The position numbers were made by a program, and so were the translations under genes. From Segatella paludivivens DSM 17968 = JCM 13650 (lineage in GTDB: Bacteria > Bacteroidota > Bacteroidia > Bacteroidales > Bacteroidaceae): a stretch of DNA of 64,000 nucleotides. Positions 47,400 to 56,264 of this stretch are shown here, piece by piece. The notes beneath the pieces are model-generated. The model was not told the DNA's origin, made no database searches, and worked only from the letters and a program-made list of their open reading frames with translations. The stretch is from contig NZ_KB890629.1 of NCBI RefSeq assembly GCF_000373185.1, positions 1-64,000 on the forward strand, in the 5' to 3' direction. Each line of letters opens with the position of its first letter. Position 1 is the stretch's first letter.

Positions 47400-50300
47400 T
47401 TAGTTTATCCTATCCGATTCTTTATGTTTCGTCTCAAAATATTCAGAGGGGGCTACCCCAAAGTGTTTTTTGAATACAGTTGAAAAATGGGTCTGATTAT
47501 TAAAACCTACGGCATAAGCTACCTGGGAAATGTTGATTTCTCCTTGAATAATCAATTGCGCGGCTTGCTCTAATCGTAGATTTCTTATGAATTCACCGGT
47601 GCTTACACCTGTGATTTCTTTCAGTTTACGGTGTAATTGCGCTCTGCTCATAGCGACATTTTCAACGAGCTTTTCCACATTGAAGTCTGGATCGCTGATA
47701 TTTTCGTTGATGCATTTCATCACCTTGTCCATAAGTATAGCATTGTTACCTTTAACTTCTATTTTTGCCATTTTATCTTTCTGTACTAATGCACCTGAGA
47801 ATTTACCCTTAAGCCTTCTGACGTTATCAACCAGATTGTCAATTAGAATATGTAGTTCTTCCATACTGAATGGTTTAGCAAGAAAAGCATCAGCGCCACG
47901 TTTTAATCCTTCAAGGCGATTATCAACATCACTTTTCGATGTAAGAAGTATTACTGGAATATCACTAATCTTACTGTTCCCTTTTATTTTTTTAAGCATG
48001 GTTATACCATCCATCTCAGGCATCATTACATCACTTATAACCAAATGAAATTCAGAGGAAAGTAGTTTGCTTAATCCTTCTCTTCCATTCGACGCATAAT
48101 CGAACTTATACCATCCGCCGAGTTCGTTCATAATATATGTCGCAATTTCGTGGTCGTCGTCAACGATTAAGATTCTGAAATCTTTATTTGCGCTTTTCTT
48201 ATGTGTTTGTGATGCAATCTCATTTACGTTATCTTTATCAATTGGTTCTATTTCCTCCGGTTTAAGATGAGCATTTCCAAGTGGAATATTTATTTCCATA
48301 CATGTGCCCTTTTGCCCGTCACATCTATTATATGCCTTTATGTTTCCTCCGTGCATGTTTACTAATGCTTTGCATAAGTTCAAACCTATCCCAGTCCCTG
48401 CAAAATGGAAGCCAGTTGTGTTCTTTCCTTGATAGAAACGATCAAATAATCTTCCAGCATCTTCGTTCTTTATTCCAATCCCAGAATCTGTTACTTTAAG
48501 TGTCGCATTTGAGTTGTCACAAGTTATAAACACGTTTATGGTTCCATTGTCGAAAGTATATTTCATCGCATTTGATATTATATTATTAATAATCTTGTCA
48601 AAATTAATGCGATCAATCCATACATTTATCTTTTTCTGTGAAGCTTCCAAAGAAATATTTATGTTCCTTTCTTTTGCATTATATGAATATAAAGCAATTA
48701 TGCTGCGACTGAATTCCACTAGGTCTGTCTCATCGCAGTGTAACTGCATTTGATTTTTGTCGATTTTCCGTTCGTCAAGAATCTGATTTACCAACAGTAA
48801 AAGTCTTTGAGCATTACGGTCAATGATATTTATTTCTCCTAGGCTGTCAATATCAGTAATCTTACGTTTCAGTTTTTCCAATGGGCTCATTATCAATGTT
48901 AACGGAGAGCGTATATCATGAGTGGCATCAATGAGAAATCTCATCTTCTGTTCTTCAAGATCAGCTGTTCTGCGTCTTTCATAATATCTGAATATGAAAT
49001 ATATAAGAATGATTATAAGTGCTGCATACATTATATATGCTAATGTTGTTGCATACCATGGTGATTCTACAGTGATATCTATTACTTTTGTATTTTTAGA
49101 AACAATGCCGTTGCAGCTAGCCCTTACTTCAATCTGATAATTGCCAGGGTTGAGCTTGTTAAAAGGAATAGAGTTTATTCCTTCGTCTGTAGAATTCCAT
49201 TCACCTCTGTTTATTCGATATTGATAGCATACATCTTCTGCACTTTTATAGTTTAATAGCGAGAATTCAAGAGTAAAACTGTTTTCAGAATATGGAACTG
49301 TGTATTCGTTCTTGGTATAGTCCATGTGTTTGCCATAAATGATGAAATTAGTAAGATGTACATCTCCCATTTCCGTAATGTCACTAATTACGTTATCAGG
49401 ATAAAAAGTAGTGATTCCATCGGTATTTCCAAATCCTATGCGCCCATCTGTAGATTGCATTACTGCACCTAATGTATATTCATGAGAGCGGAGACCATTT
49501 CCGTTAATGTGGGCTATGAATTTCTCTGTAAGGTGGTCATATTGCCATATCCCCATTGTTGTGCTTACCCAAATATTATTATGCGAATCTTTTACTATAC
49601 CGCATATTTGTTTATTGCTAAGTACTGATGAATGTGGAAATGGTGCTAGTTTCTTTAAACCACGATAATATATGTATAGTCCTTCATCTGTTCCTATTAT
49701 CATATTGCCCCAATCGTCTTCACATAAATAGTTCGCTTGAGAATTGCGCAATATGCAATTCCAACCGTAATTGTCGAAGGTGTAAGATTGGGTGTTAAGG
49801 CAAGCAACGCCATTTGAAGTGCCAATCCACAGAAGCCCTTGGCGGTCGAACCTCAAGGATCTAATCCAGTCGTTGCATAACATTCCGTGTGGAGACGTCA
49901 TGCTCATGTCTAGAATCTTAACTTTATGCGTCTTGCTATCATAAATGTATAACCCCTTACTATATACAGATATGTATAATTTGCCCATTCCATCGTCTGT
50001 AATGCAGTATATTCCTGCACTAGCAAACTTCATTTCCTGTTTATAGTTTCCTGTTTCTGGATTGTAACTATATAGAGCGTTTCCTGTACCAACCCAGTAA
50101 CGTCCCCATGTGTCCTGATAGATTATACTCGTTCCTGCTGGTGATTTAGGGTGACTGACAATCTTGCCTGCATGATCAAATTTATAAACTCCGCTGTTTT
50201 GCACCGTACACAGAATACTTCCATCGTTTCCGGGAGCAAGTGAAGACACGCTGCTTCCAATTGAATAATTTTGATCAGAGAAACTCCAACTATTAAAAGC

Positions 50301-51296
50301 CATTTTCTGGTTGTTAATTAGAAATAATCCTTTTTTATAACAACCAATCCATATATTTTGGCTCTTGTCTTCATAAATGTCATTCACCCATGATGTGCTA
50401 AGGTTGAACTTACTGCTGTTGTTGTTTTCAAATGCCGTAAAAGTCCTACTTCCTGCAGGGGCCATTAGTACTCCACATTCTGAGGTTCCTATATAAAAAT
50501 TGCCGCTTTTATCGAATTTTGAACAGTTTATAGTGATGTTCCCTTTATATGGTCCGAAATTATATCCAGCATCAGCTATCTTGCCAGTTGTGTAGTCATA
50601 GTTTACAATTCCAAACATGCAAACAATCATCATAGAGTTCTTCCAGTCTTGGTAGAAATTTACAGGAGCCCCACATGGTGAATCAAAATAAGTGACTTTT
50701 ATTTTTCCTTTATATTTGCTGAAACGCGTAAATCGGCTTAAATGGCTTCCTTGCCAAAGATATCCATGACTGTCTTCGAATATATGTGTGTAGAACATGT
50801 TGGAATCTCTTGTGGAATATTGCTTCTCATATTTTATCTTGTCAGTACCTCTTTTAATAGAGTATAGTCCGAATCCAGCAGTACCCATAAGGATGTCACC
50901 GTTTCTACTTTCTATCATATCGTAAATTCTCGGTTTTCTCCCATCTGGGAAATGGTATTGTATGAAGTTGTCGTTAGTAGAATTATAGCGCATAAGCCCT
51001 TTTGCACATCCAATCCATAACCTTCCTTTTTTGTCTACGAGGAAAGACGATATGATATTGTCAGCAATAGAGGTGGTATCTTTGCTGTTATGCAGATAAT
51101 TTGTGAATTTGTAACCGTCAAACTTGCTTAGTCCATATTCCGTACCAATCCACATAAAACCGTATTTGTCTTGGGTAACGCAGTTTATGAGACTGCTCGA
51201 CAATTTTTCGGATGTATAGAGCCTGCTGCTGTCTGCCATAACGATTATTGTTATCAACAGACCAAGGAATGTCATAATGTAATGTATGCGTTTCAT
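47400..51296 (-). CDS. xynR: Hybrid two-component regulator of xylan genes (HTCS)
   Basis: One polypeptide holds a sensor, kinase and DNA-binding regulator (1298 aa from the chosen start). A signal anchor near residue 15 leads into periplasmic beta-propeller repeats (about 30-670, several FMWIGTEYGLSKFDGYKF-like units). A Y_Y_Y domain (about 680-740) and a membrane segment (about 747-769) follow. The HisKA phosphoacceptor is His793 in DATHDIRSPL, the ATPase domain has NAMKYT and DSGIGI, and the receiver has Asp1089 in VISDVMMPEMDG. The C-terminus is an AraC-type HTH (about 1190-1298). An ATG 27 bp upstream was rejected because it lies within the -7 box. It probably binds a xylo-oligosaccharide and activates the xyn operons, as XynR does in P. 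bryantii. Confidence 0.94.
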   Translation of the reverse strand: MKRIHYIMTFLGLLITIIVMADSSRLYTSEKLSSSLINCVTQDKYGFMWIGTEYGLSKFDGYKFTNYLHNSKDTTSIADNIISSFLVDKKGRLWIGCAKGLMRYNSTNDNFIQYHFPDGRKPRIYDMIESRNGDILMGTAGFGLYSIKRGTDKIKYEKQYSTRDSNMFYTHIFEDSHGYLWQGSHLSRFTRFSKYKGKIKVTYFDSPCGAPVNFYQDWKNSMMIVCMFGIVNYDYTTGKIADAGYNFGPYKGNITINCSKFDKSGNFYIGTSECGVLMAPAGSRTFTAFENNNSSKFNLSTSWVNDIYEDKSQNIWIGCYKKGLFLINNQKMAFNSWSFSDQNYSIGSSVSSLAPGNDGSILCTVQNSGVYKFDHAGKIVSHPKSPAGTSIIYQDTWGRYWVGTGNALYSYNPETGNYKQEMKFASAGIYCITDDGMGKLYISVYSKGLYIYDSKTHKVKILDMSMTSPHGMLCNDWIRSLRFDRQGLLWIGTSNGVACLNTQSYTFDNYGWNCILRNSQANYLCEDDWGNMIIGTDEGLYIYYRGLKKLAPFPHSSVLSNKQICGIVKDSHNNIWVSTTMGIWQYDHLTEKFIAHINGNGLRSHEYTLGAVMQSTDGRIGFGNTDGITTFYPDNVISDITEMGDVHLTNFIIYGKHMDYTKNEYTVPYSENSFTLEFSLLNYKSAEDVCYQYRINRGEWNSTDEGINSIPFNKLNPGNYQIEVRASCNGIVSKNTKVIDITVESPWYATTLAYIMYAALIIILIYFIFRYYERRRTADLEEQKMRFLIDATHDIRSPLTLIMSPLEKLKRKITDIDSLGEINIIDRNAQRLLLLVNQILDERKIDKNQMQLHCDETDLVEFSRSIIALYSYNAKERNINISLEASQKKINVWIDRINFDKIINNIISNAMKYTFDNGTINVFITCDNSNATLKVTDSGIGIKNEDAGRLFDRFYQGKNTTGFHFAGTGIGLNLCKALVNMHGGNIKAYNRCDGQKGTCMEINIPLGNAHLKPEEIEPIDKDNVNEIASQTHKKSANKDFRILIVDDDHEIATYIMNELGGWYKFDYASNGREGLSKLLSSEFHLVISDVMMPEMDGITMLKKIKGNSKISDIPVILLTSKSDVDNRLEGLKRGADAFLAKPFSMEELHILIDNLVDNVRRLKGKFSGALVQKDKMAKIEVKGNNAILMDKVMKCINENISDPDFNVEKLVENVAMSRAQLHRKLKEITGVSTGEFIRNLRLEQAAQLIIQGEINISQVAYAVGFNNQTHFSTVFKKHFGVAPSEYFETKHKESDRIN

Positions 51297-51320
51297 GTAG
51301 TTATTTGTTGGTGTATGTTG

Positions 51321-51350
51321 CAAATTTAGTGAAAACCAGTTAAAATCAAA
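51321..51350 (-). promoter_or_regulatory. Promoter of xynR
   Basis: On the minus strand TTTG (51350-51347) and TAAATTTG (51328-51321) are 18 bp apart. The start of transcription would fall near 51316, about 20 nt before the ATG at 51296. Confidence 0.6.
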
Positions 51351-51424
51351 AATGTTTCATTCTTAAAATGTGTTTATATGAGAAAAATGATACAAATCAA
51401 AATGTTCTCGTTACATTAAACTAC

Positions 51425-51453
51425 TTTGTTTTTTAATGTATTTATTAATTTTG
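51425..51453 (+). promoter_or_regulatory. Promoter of xynE-xynD-xynA-xynB
   Basis: TTTG (51425-51428) and TAATTTTG (51446-51453) are 17 bp apart, shorter than usual, as might be expected of a promoter that needs an activator. The 70 bp between this and the divergent xynR promoter is the most likely place for XynR binding. Confidence 0.6.
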
Positions 51454-51475
51454 CAAAAATAAAAGTTATAATGGC

Positions 51476-52663
51476 ATGAAAAAAATATTTGGTTTATTGT
51501 TATTGATGTTTTTTCTTGTGAATATTCAAGAATCTAATGCACAAGAAAATAAATGGACAGGTTCTTGGGCAACTGCACCTGAGTTCACTGGAAAAGGAGA
51601 TATGCCTGCAAACAGTCTTTCTAATCGTTCTGTCCGAAATATTATACATATATCTTTTACAGGTTCGCCAATTAGACTAAAACTGTCTAATGAGTTCAGT
51701 TTACAGCCTGTTGAGATAAATTCAGTATTAATAGCTGATGCTCTTGGTGATAGTTGGCAGACCGATATAAAAACGTCTCGTAGTCTAAACTTTTCCGGAA
51801 AGAAAAAAGTTACTATTCCTGCAGGAAAAACTGTCTGGTCTGATCCTATAAAATATAATCTAAAATCAGGACAGCGTTTAGCAATAACTGTATGTTATGG
51901 TGCCCAAACACCTGAAAATGCTACATCGCATCGCGGTTCACGCACAACATCTTATATTATAAAAGGAATGGCTAATGCAAAGTCTGATTTCGAAAATTCT
52001 GAGAAGGTAGAACATTGGTATAATATTTCTGCAATAGATGTAATGGCTGATAATGTTCCTGTTGTGGCTGTTTTAGGTAATTCAATAACTGATGGTCGTG
52101 GGACAACAACAAACAAGCAGAATAGATGGACCGATTTTATGTCTAATTCCTTGAATGCAGAAAGTCCTTATGGAGTTCTTAATCTTGGTATCGGTGGTAA
52201 TTGCGTACTGCGTGGTGGCATAAGCCAGCCTGCATTGCAAAGATTCGATAGAGATATACTTTCCCAGAATGGTGTCACCAAACTAATAATCTTTGAGGGA
52301 ACTAACGATATCGGATGCAGTAACGGAAATAGTGAACAAATTGCGACAGAACTTATTGAGGCTTATAAGACACTCGCAGCAAAAGCAAAGGCGAAAGGTA
52401 TAAAAGTATATGGTGGAACGATAACACCGTTCAAGGGAAATGGATGGTATAGCCTTTTTCACGAAGCTGCTAGACAGACGGTCAATGAATGGATAAGAAA
52501 TAGCAAAGACTTCGATGGGATCGTTGATTTTGATCAATTAGTGCGCGATCCCTCAGATATTCACAAGCTACGCTCAGAATATTCTTCAGACTGGTTGCAC
52601 CTAAATCCTTCAGGATATGAGGTGATGGGGCATTATGCTGCTGAAATAATAAAAGGAAAATAA
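51476..52663 (+). CDS. xynE: Secreted SGNH esterase XynE
   Basis: A 395-aa GDSL/SGNH hydrolase with a signal peptide (1-22). Block I GNSITDGRG holds Ser at about 203, followed by LNLGIGGN and EGTNDIG; block V SDWLHL gives Asp372 and His375. The N-terminal part (WTGSWATAPEF, SNRSVRNII) matches the paralogue at 42636. Proposed role: removal of acetyl or other acyl groups from xylan so that GH10 and GH67 can act. First gene of a tight operon with xynD (12-bp gap), xynA and xynB, divergent from xynR. The name is taken from the P. bryantii cluster. Confidence 0.88.
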   Translation: MKKIFGLLLLMFFLVNIQESNAQENKWTGSWATAPEFTGKGDMPANSLSNRSVRNIIHISFTGSPIRLKLSNEFSLQPVEINSVLIADALGDSWQTDIKTSRSLNFSGKKKVTIPAGKTVWSDPIKYNLKSGQRLAITVCYGAQTPENATSHRGSRTTSYIIKGMANAKSDFENSEKVEHWYNISAIDVMADNVPVVAVLGNSITDGRGTTTNKQNRWTDFMSNSLNAESPYGVLNLGIGGNCVLRGGISQPALQRFDRDILSQNGVTKLIIFEGTNDIGCSNGNSEQIATELIEAYKTLAAKAKAKGIKVYGGTITPFKGNGWYSLFHEAARQTVNEWIRNSKDFDGIVDFDQLVRDPSDIHKLRSEYSSDWLHLNPSGYEVMGHYAAEIIKGK

Positions 52664-52675
52664 ATAATAAAATAA

Positions 52676-54091
52676 ATGGATACAAATTTGACAAAGCAGG
52701 AATCGAAAGGATTTTATAAATTAAGCTGGTTACAGCGTGTTGGTTTCGGTTCCGGAGATTTGGCTCAGAATCTTATATACCAGACTATTGGTATGTATTT
52801 ATTGCTGTTCTATACTAATGTGTTTGGTCTAGATCCTGCAACTGTTGCGGTAATGTTCTTGATAGTAAGACTTGTTGATGTTCTGTGGGATCCTTTGGTT
52901 GGAACATATGTTGATAAGCATAGTCCAAAATTGGGCAAATATCGTTCTTATCTTGTATTGGGAGGAATACCGCTCTCTGGTTTTGCCATATTATGTTTCT
53001 GGAATGGCTTTTCTGGTTCATTGATGTATGCTTACATCACTTATGTAGGTATGTCAATGTGCTATACGTTGGTTAATGTACCTTATGGAGCTCTCAATGC
53101 TAGTCTAACTCGTGATACAGATGAGATTACAATACTTACTTCTGTAAGAATGTTTATGGCAAACCTTGGTGGACTCGCAGTGTCTCTTGGCATTCCAATC
53201 ATTGTGGCTTTTCTTTCTCCTGATGGTCTTACTAATACAAAGAAAGATGGTGGTGCATGGTTTATTACCATGGCTATTTACGCATTGATAGGTATGGTAC
53301 TCCTTGTTTTTTGTTTTACTCAGTCACATGAACGTGTTGTTATGGACAAAAAGGAAACTGCAAGTGTAAAGGTTAGTGATCTCTGGGTTGAGTTTGTGCG
53401 TAATCGTCCTCTACGAATATTGGCTTTTTTCTATATCACCGCTTTTGCCATGATGGCGATTGGTAACTCTGCTGGAAGTTATTATATGATATATAACGTA
53501 CAAGGCACACCTACAGAAATGGCTATATTTATGGGATTGGGCTCTGCTCCAGCATTCATATTTATGCCATTGGTTCCTGCCATAAAGCGAGCTATCGGAA
53601 AACGACAGATGTTTTATGTCTTTTTGGGTATAGCAATTTTTGGAATGGGATTGTTGTATGTGGTTTCTGTTATTCCTGCATTGCGCAGTCAGATATGGAT
53701 CGTATATGTTGCTCAGTTTATCAAGTCTACCGGTGTCATAGTTGCGACAGGCTATATGTGGGCTTTGGTTCCAGAGGTTATTTCTTATGGAGAGTATACA
53801 ACAGGTCGCCGCATAAGCGGAATTGTTAATGCACTTACTGGTATATTTTATAAAGCAGGTATGGCGCTTGGTGGAGTAGTTCCTGGACTTATCTTGAGCT
53901 TTGTTGGCTTTGATAAGTCAAATGCAGTCAGTCAGAGCGCTTTTGCACAGCATGGAATATTGTGGCTTGTATGTATTATACCAGCTATCCTTTTGTTGTT
54001 AGCAATCTTTATAATCTCGAAATACGAACTTACAGATGAGGTTATAGACAATATAAATATTGAAATAGAAAAACGAAATAACAAAGACTAA
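52676..54091 (+). CDS. xynD: GPH-family cation:glycoside symporter XynD
   Basis: A 471-aa inner-membrane transporter with about 12 hydrophobic segments. The family signature appears in the second-third helix region: VDVLWDPLVGTYVDKHSP followed by KLGKYRSYLVLGG. The conserved VPYGALNASLTRD is the next loop. It belongs to the glycoside-pentoside-hexuronide symporter family, which uses Na+ or H+ to bring in xylosides, galactosides or glucuronides. It should move xylo-oligosaccharides from periplasm to cytoplasm, where the unsecreted GH43 enzyme encoded two genes on can hydrolyse them. xynA starts 5 bp after its stop. Confidence 0.9.
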   Translation: MDTNLTKQESKGFYKLSWLQRVGFGSGDLAQNLIYQTIGMYLLLFYTNVFGLDPATVAVMFLIVRLVDVLWDPLVGTYVDKHSPKLGKYRSYLVLGGIPLSGFAILCFWNGFSGSLMYAYITYVGMSMCYTLVNVPYGALNASLTRDTDEITILTSVRMFMANLGGLAVSLGIPIIVAFLSPDGLTNTKKDGGAWFITMAIYALIGMVLLVFCFTQSHERVVMDKKETASVKVSDLWVEFVRNRPLRILAFFYITAFAMMAIGNSAGSYYMIYNVQGTPTEMAIFMGLGSAPAFIFMPLVPAIKRAIGKRQMFYVFLGIAIFGMGLLYVVSVIPALRSQIWIVYVAQFIKSTGVIVATGYMWALVPEVISYGEYTTGRRISGIVNALTGIFYKAGMALGGVVPGLILSFVGFDKSNAVSQSAFAQHGILWLVCIIPAILLLLAIFIISKYELTDEVIDNINIEIEKRNNKD

Positions 54092-54096
54092 ACATT

Positions 54097-55194
54097 ATGA
54101 ACAAGATTATTCTGGGAGTAGCATGTCTTGCCCTGACAGTTAATGTTTCGGCACAGACAATGAAGGAGACAATAGGAAAACATTTCCTAATAGGTGCTGC
54201 TGTGAGCACAAGAAACATATATAGCCAGGACCCAAAGGTGAAGAGTGCTATAGTTGACAACTTTAACGCCATAGTTGCCGAGAACTGTATGAAGGGTGAG
54301 GCGATTCATCCAGAAGAGAATCGTTATTCATGGGATGATGCTGATGCTACGGTGAAGTTTGCCGAGGACAATAATATGGTTGTTACTGGTCATTGCCTTG
54401 TTTGGCATTCTCAAGCCCCTAGGTGGATGTTTAAGGATAATGATGGGAAAACAGTAACTCGTGAAGTATTGATAGATAGACTTTATCATCATATTACAAA
54501 TGTTGTGAGCCGCTATAAGGGCCGCATAAAAGGGTGGGATGTTGTAAACGAGGCTTTCGAAGATGATGGTAGTTACCGTAAGACTCAGTATTATAATATA
54601 ATAGGTCCTGAGTATTTTGAGTTGGCGTTCAAGTTTGCTCATGAAGCCGATCCTAATGCTGAACTTTATTATAATGATTATTCAATGTCAAAGCCTGGTA
54701 AGCGTGATGCTGTTTGTAGACTTGTACGTGATTTGAAAGCAAAAGGATGTCGCATCGACGCTGTAGGTATGCAGAGCCATAATGGTACTGATTATCCAAA
54801 TCTAAATGATTATGAAGCTTCTATAGATTCATTTGCTGCTTGTGGAGTAAAAGTAATGATGACAGAACTTGATATAAATATGCTTCCAAGTCCACAGCAT
54901 TTCGGAGGTGCTGATATAAGTCAGAGATTTAAATACGATAAGACCCTTAATCCTTATGTAAATGGACTTACAAAAAGTGCTCAAAAGCTTTTCAACGAGC
55001 GTTATCTAGCATTTTTCAAGATTTACGCTAAGCATAAAGATCAGATAAGTCGTGTTACCCTATGGGGTGTTAGTGATGCTGATAGCTGGCTTAATGGTTG
55101 GCCTGTTCCTGGACGTACAAACTATAGCCTGCTTATAGACAGACAGTATAATGTAAAGCCTGTAGTAAAAGATATAATAAAACTATTTAAATAA
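54097..55194 (+). CDS. xynA: GH10 endo-beta-1,4-xylanase XynA
   Basis: A 365-aa secreted xylanase, one catalytic domain without a binding module. It has a signal peptide (1-20, VSAQ). Substrate-binding blocks are ENCMKGEAIHPEENRYSWDDAD (split at EAIH here) and GHCLVWHSQAPRW. The acid/base Glu is 152 in GWDVVNEAFEDDG and the nucleophile Glu is 257 in VMMTELDINM. The C-terminal block WGVSDADSWLNGWP is typical. It cuts the xylan backbone outside the cytoplasm. Its stop codon overlaps the xynB ATG by one base (TAATG), so translation is coupled. Confidence 0.96.
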   Translation: MNKIILGVACLALTVNVSAQTMKETIGKHFLIGAAVSTRNIYSQDPKVKSAIVDNFNAIVAENCMKGEAIHPEENRYSWDDADATVKFAEDNNMVVTGHCLVWHSQAPRWMFKDNDGKTVTREVLIDRLYHHITNVVSRYKGRIKGWDVVNEAFEDDGSYRKTQYYNIIGPEYFELAFKFAHEADPNAELYYNDYSMSKPGKRDAVCRLVRDLKAKGCRIDAVGMQSHNGTDYPNLNDYEASIDSFAACGVKVMMTELDINMLPSPQHFGGADISQRFKYDKTLNPYVNGLTKSAQKLFNERYLAFFKIYAKHKDQISRVTLWGVSDADSWLNGWPVPGRTNYSLLIDRQYNVKPVVKDIIKLFK

Positions 55195-56159
55195 TGAAAT
55201 CAAGATATTTATTTCCTAAGGATTATATGGCAGATCCTTCTGCCAACGTTTTCAATGGTCGCCTATATATCTATCCATCTCATGACTGGAACAGTGGAGA
55301 GAGTTTTGATGATGACGGCGGACATTTCCAGATGCAAGACTATCATGTTCTCTCTCTGAATGATGACCCTATGACGGCACCTGTTACAGATCATGGTGTT
55401 ATACTTGACGTGAAAGACGTGCCATGGGCAGAGAAGCAGATGTGGGATAATGATGTTGTAGAAAAGAATGGCAAATATTATCTTATATTCTCGGCAAAGG
55501 ATTATAACGGTGTCTTTCATTTAGGTGTTGCTGTTTCAGATACTCCAGAAGGACCATTCGTACCTAAAGCTGATCCTATACGTGGCTCATATAGCATAGA
55601 CCCTTGCGTGTTCAAGGATGAAGACGGTAGCGTGTATTGTTATTTTGGTGGTATATGGGGCGGACAGCTTCAATGGTATAAGGATAATAAGGCATTGAAA
55701 TGTGAACATCTTCCTGAAGGGAACGAAGCTCCGTTGCCAAGTCGTGTCGCAAAGATGACAGATGATGTTTTGCAGTTTAGTGAGGCTTCACGACCAGTCC
55801 TTATTGTTGACGAAAATGGCAAGCTACTTACTGCTGATAATCCTCAACGTTTCTTTGAGGCTAGTTGGATGCATAAGTATAACGGCAAGTATTATTTTAG
55901 TTACAGTACTGGTGACACTCATTATTTATGTTATGCCGTTGGTGATAATCCTTATGGTCCATTTACCTATAAGGGCGTGATACTTGAGCCTGTTGTTGGT
56001 TGGACCACACATCATAGTATCGCTGAGTTCAAGGGAAAATGGTATCTGTTTCACCATGACTGTGTTCCTAGCAATGATACAACATGGTTACGAAGCTTGA
56101 AAGTTATTCCGCTTAGTTATGATGAAGAAGGCAATATTGTCAAAATGAAAAGTGAATAA
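55194..56159 (+). CDS. xynB: Cytoplasmic GH43 beta-xylosidase/arabinofuranosidase XynB
   Basis: A 321-aa five-bladed beta-propeller enzyme. The base is Asp14 in DYMADPSANVF, the pKa-modulating residue Asp136 in SIDPCVFKDEDG and the acid Glu222 in RFFEASWMHKY. No signal peptide precedes the catalytic domain, so it acts in the cytoplasm on oligosaccharides brought in by XynD. It fits the small, single-domain GH43 type with beta-xylosidase and alpha-L-arabinofuranosidase activity; the balance of the two cannot be read here. Last gene of the xynEDAB operon, followed by a terminator. Confidence 0.93.
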   Translation: MKSRYLFPKDYMADPSANVFNGRLYIYPSHDWNSGESFDDDGGHFQMQDYHVLSLNDDPMTAPVTDHGVILDVKDVPWAEKQMWDNDVVEKNGKYYLIFSAKDYNGVFHLGVAVSDTPEGPFVPKADPIRGSYSIDPCVFKDEDGSVYCYFGGIWGGQLQWYKDNKALKCEHLPEGNEAPLPSRVAKMTDDVLQFSEASRPVLIVDENGKLLTADNPQRFFEASWMHKYNGKYYFSYSTGDTHYLCYAVGDNPYGPFTYKGVILEPVVGWTTHHSIAEFKGKWYLFHHDCVPSNDTTWLRSLKVIPLSYDEEGNIVKMKSE

Positions 56160-56171
56160 TCAAAATAATTG

Positions 56172-56203
56172 AAAAATCGGCAATACTCTTGTCGATTTTT
56201 TTT
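56172..56203 (+). terminator. Terminator of the xyn operon
   Basis: AAAAATCGGCAA (56172-56183) pairs with TTGTCGATTTTT (56189-56200) with one G-T wobble and loop TACTC, followed by more T to 56203. Confidence 0.9.
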
Positions 56204-56264
56204 ATATTTGCAATCAAATATTATTTGTGACAAAACAAACAGTCACTAAAAAAATGCACATTTT

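Noticed and set aside
51387-51394. ATGATACA shared by the xynE and GH3 upstream regions (also 60840-60847), as a possible XynR site
   Set aside because: One 8-mer in opposite orientations is expected by chance at appreciable frequency between two regions of about 100 bp, and it was not found before the SGNH gene at 42636.
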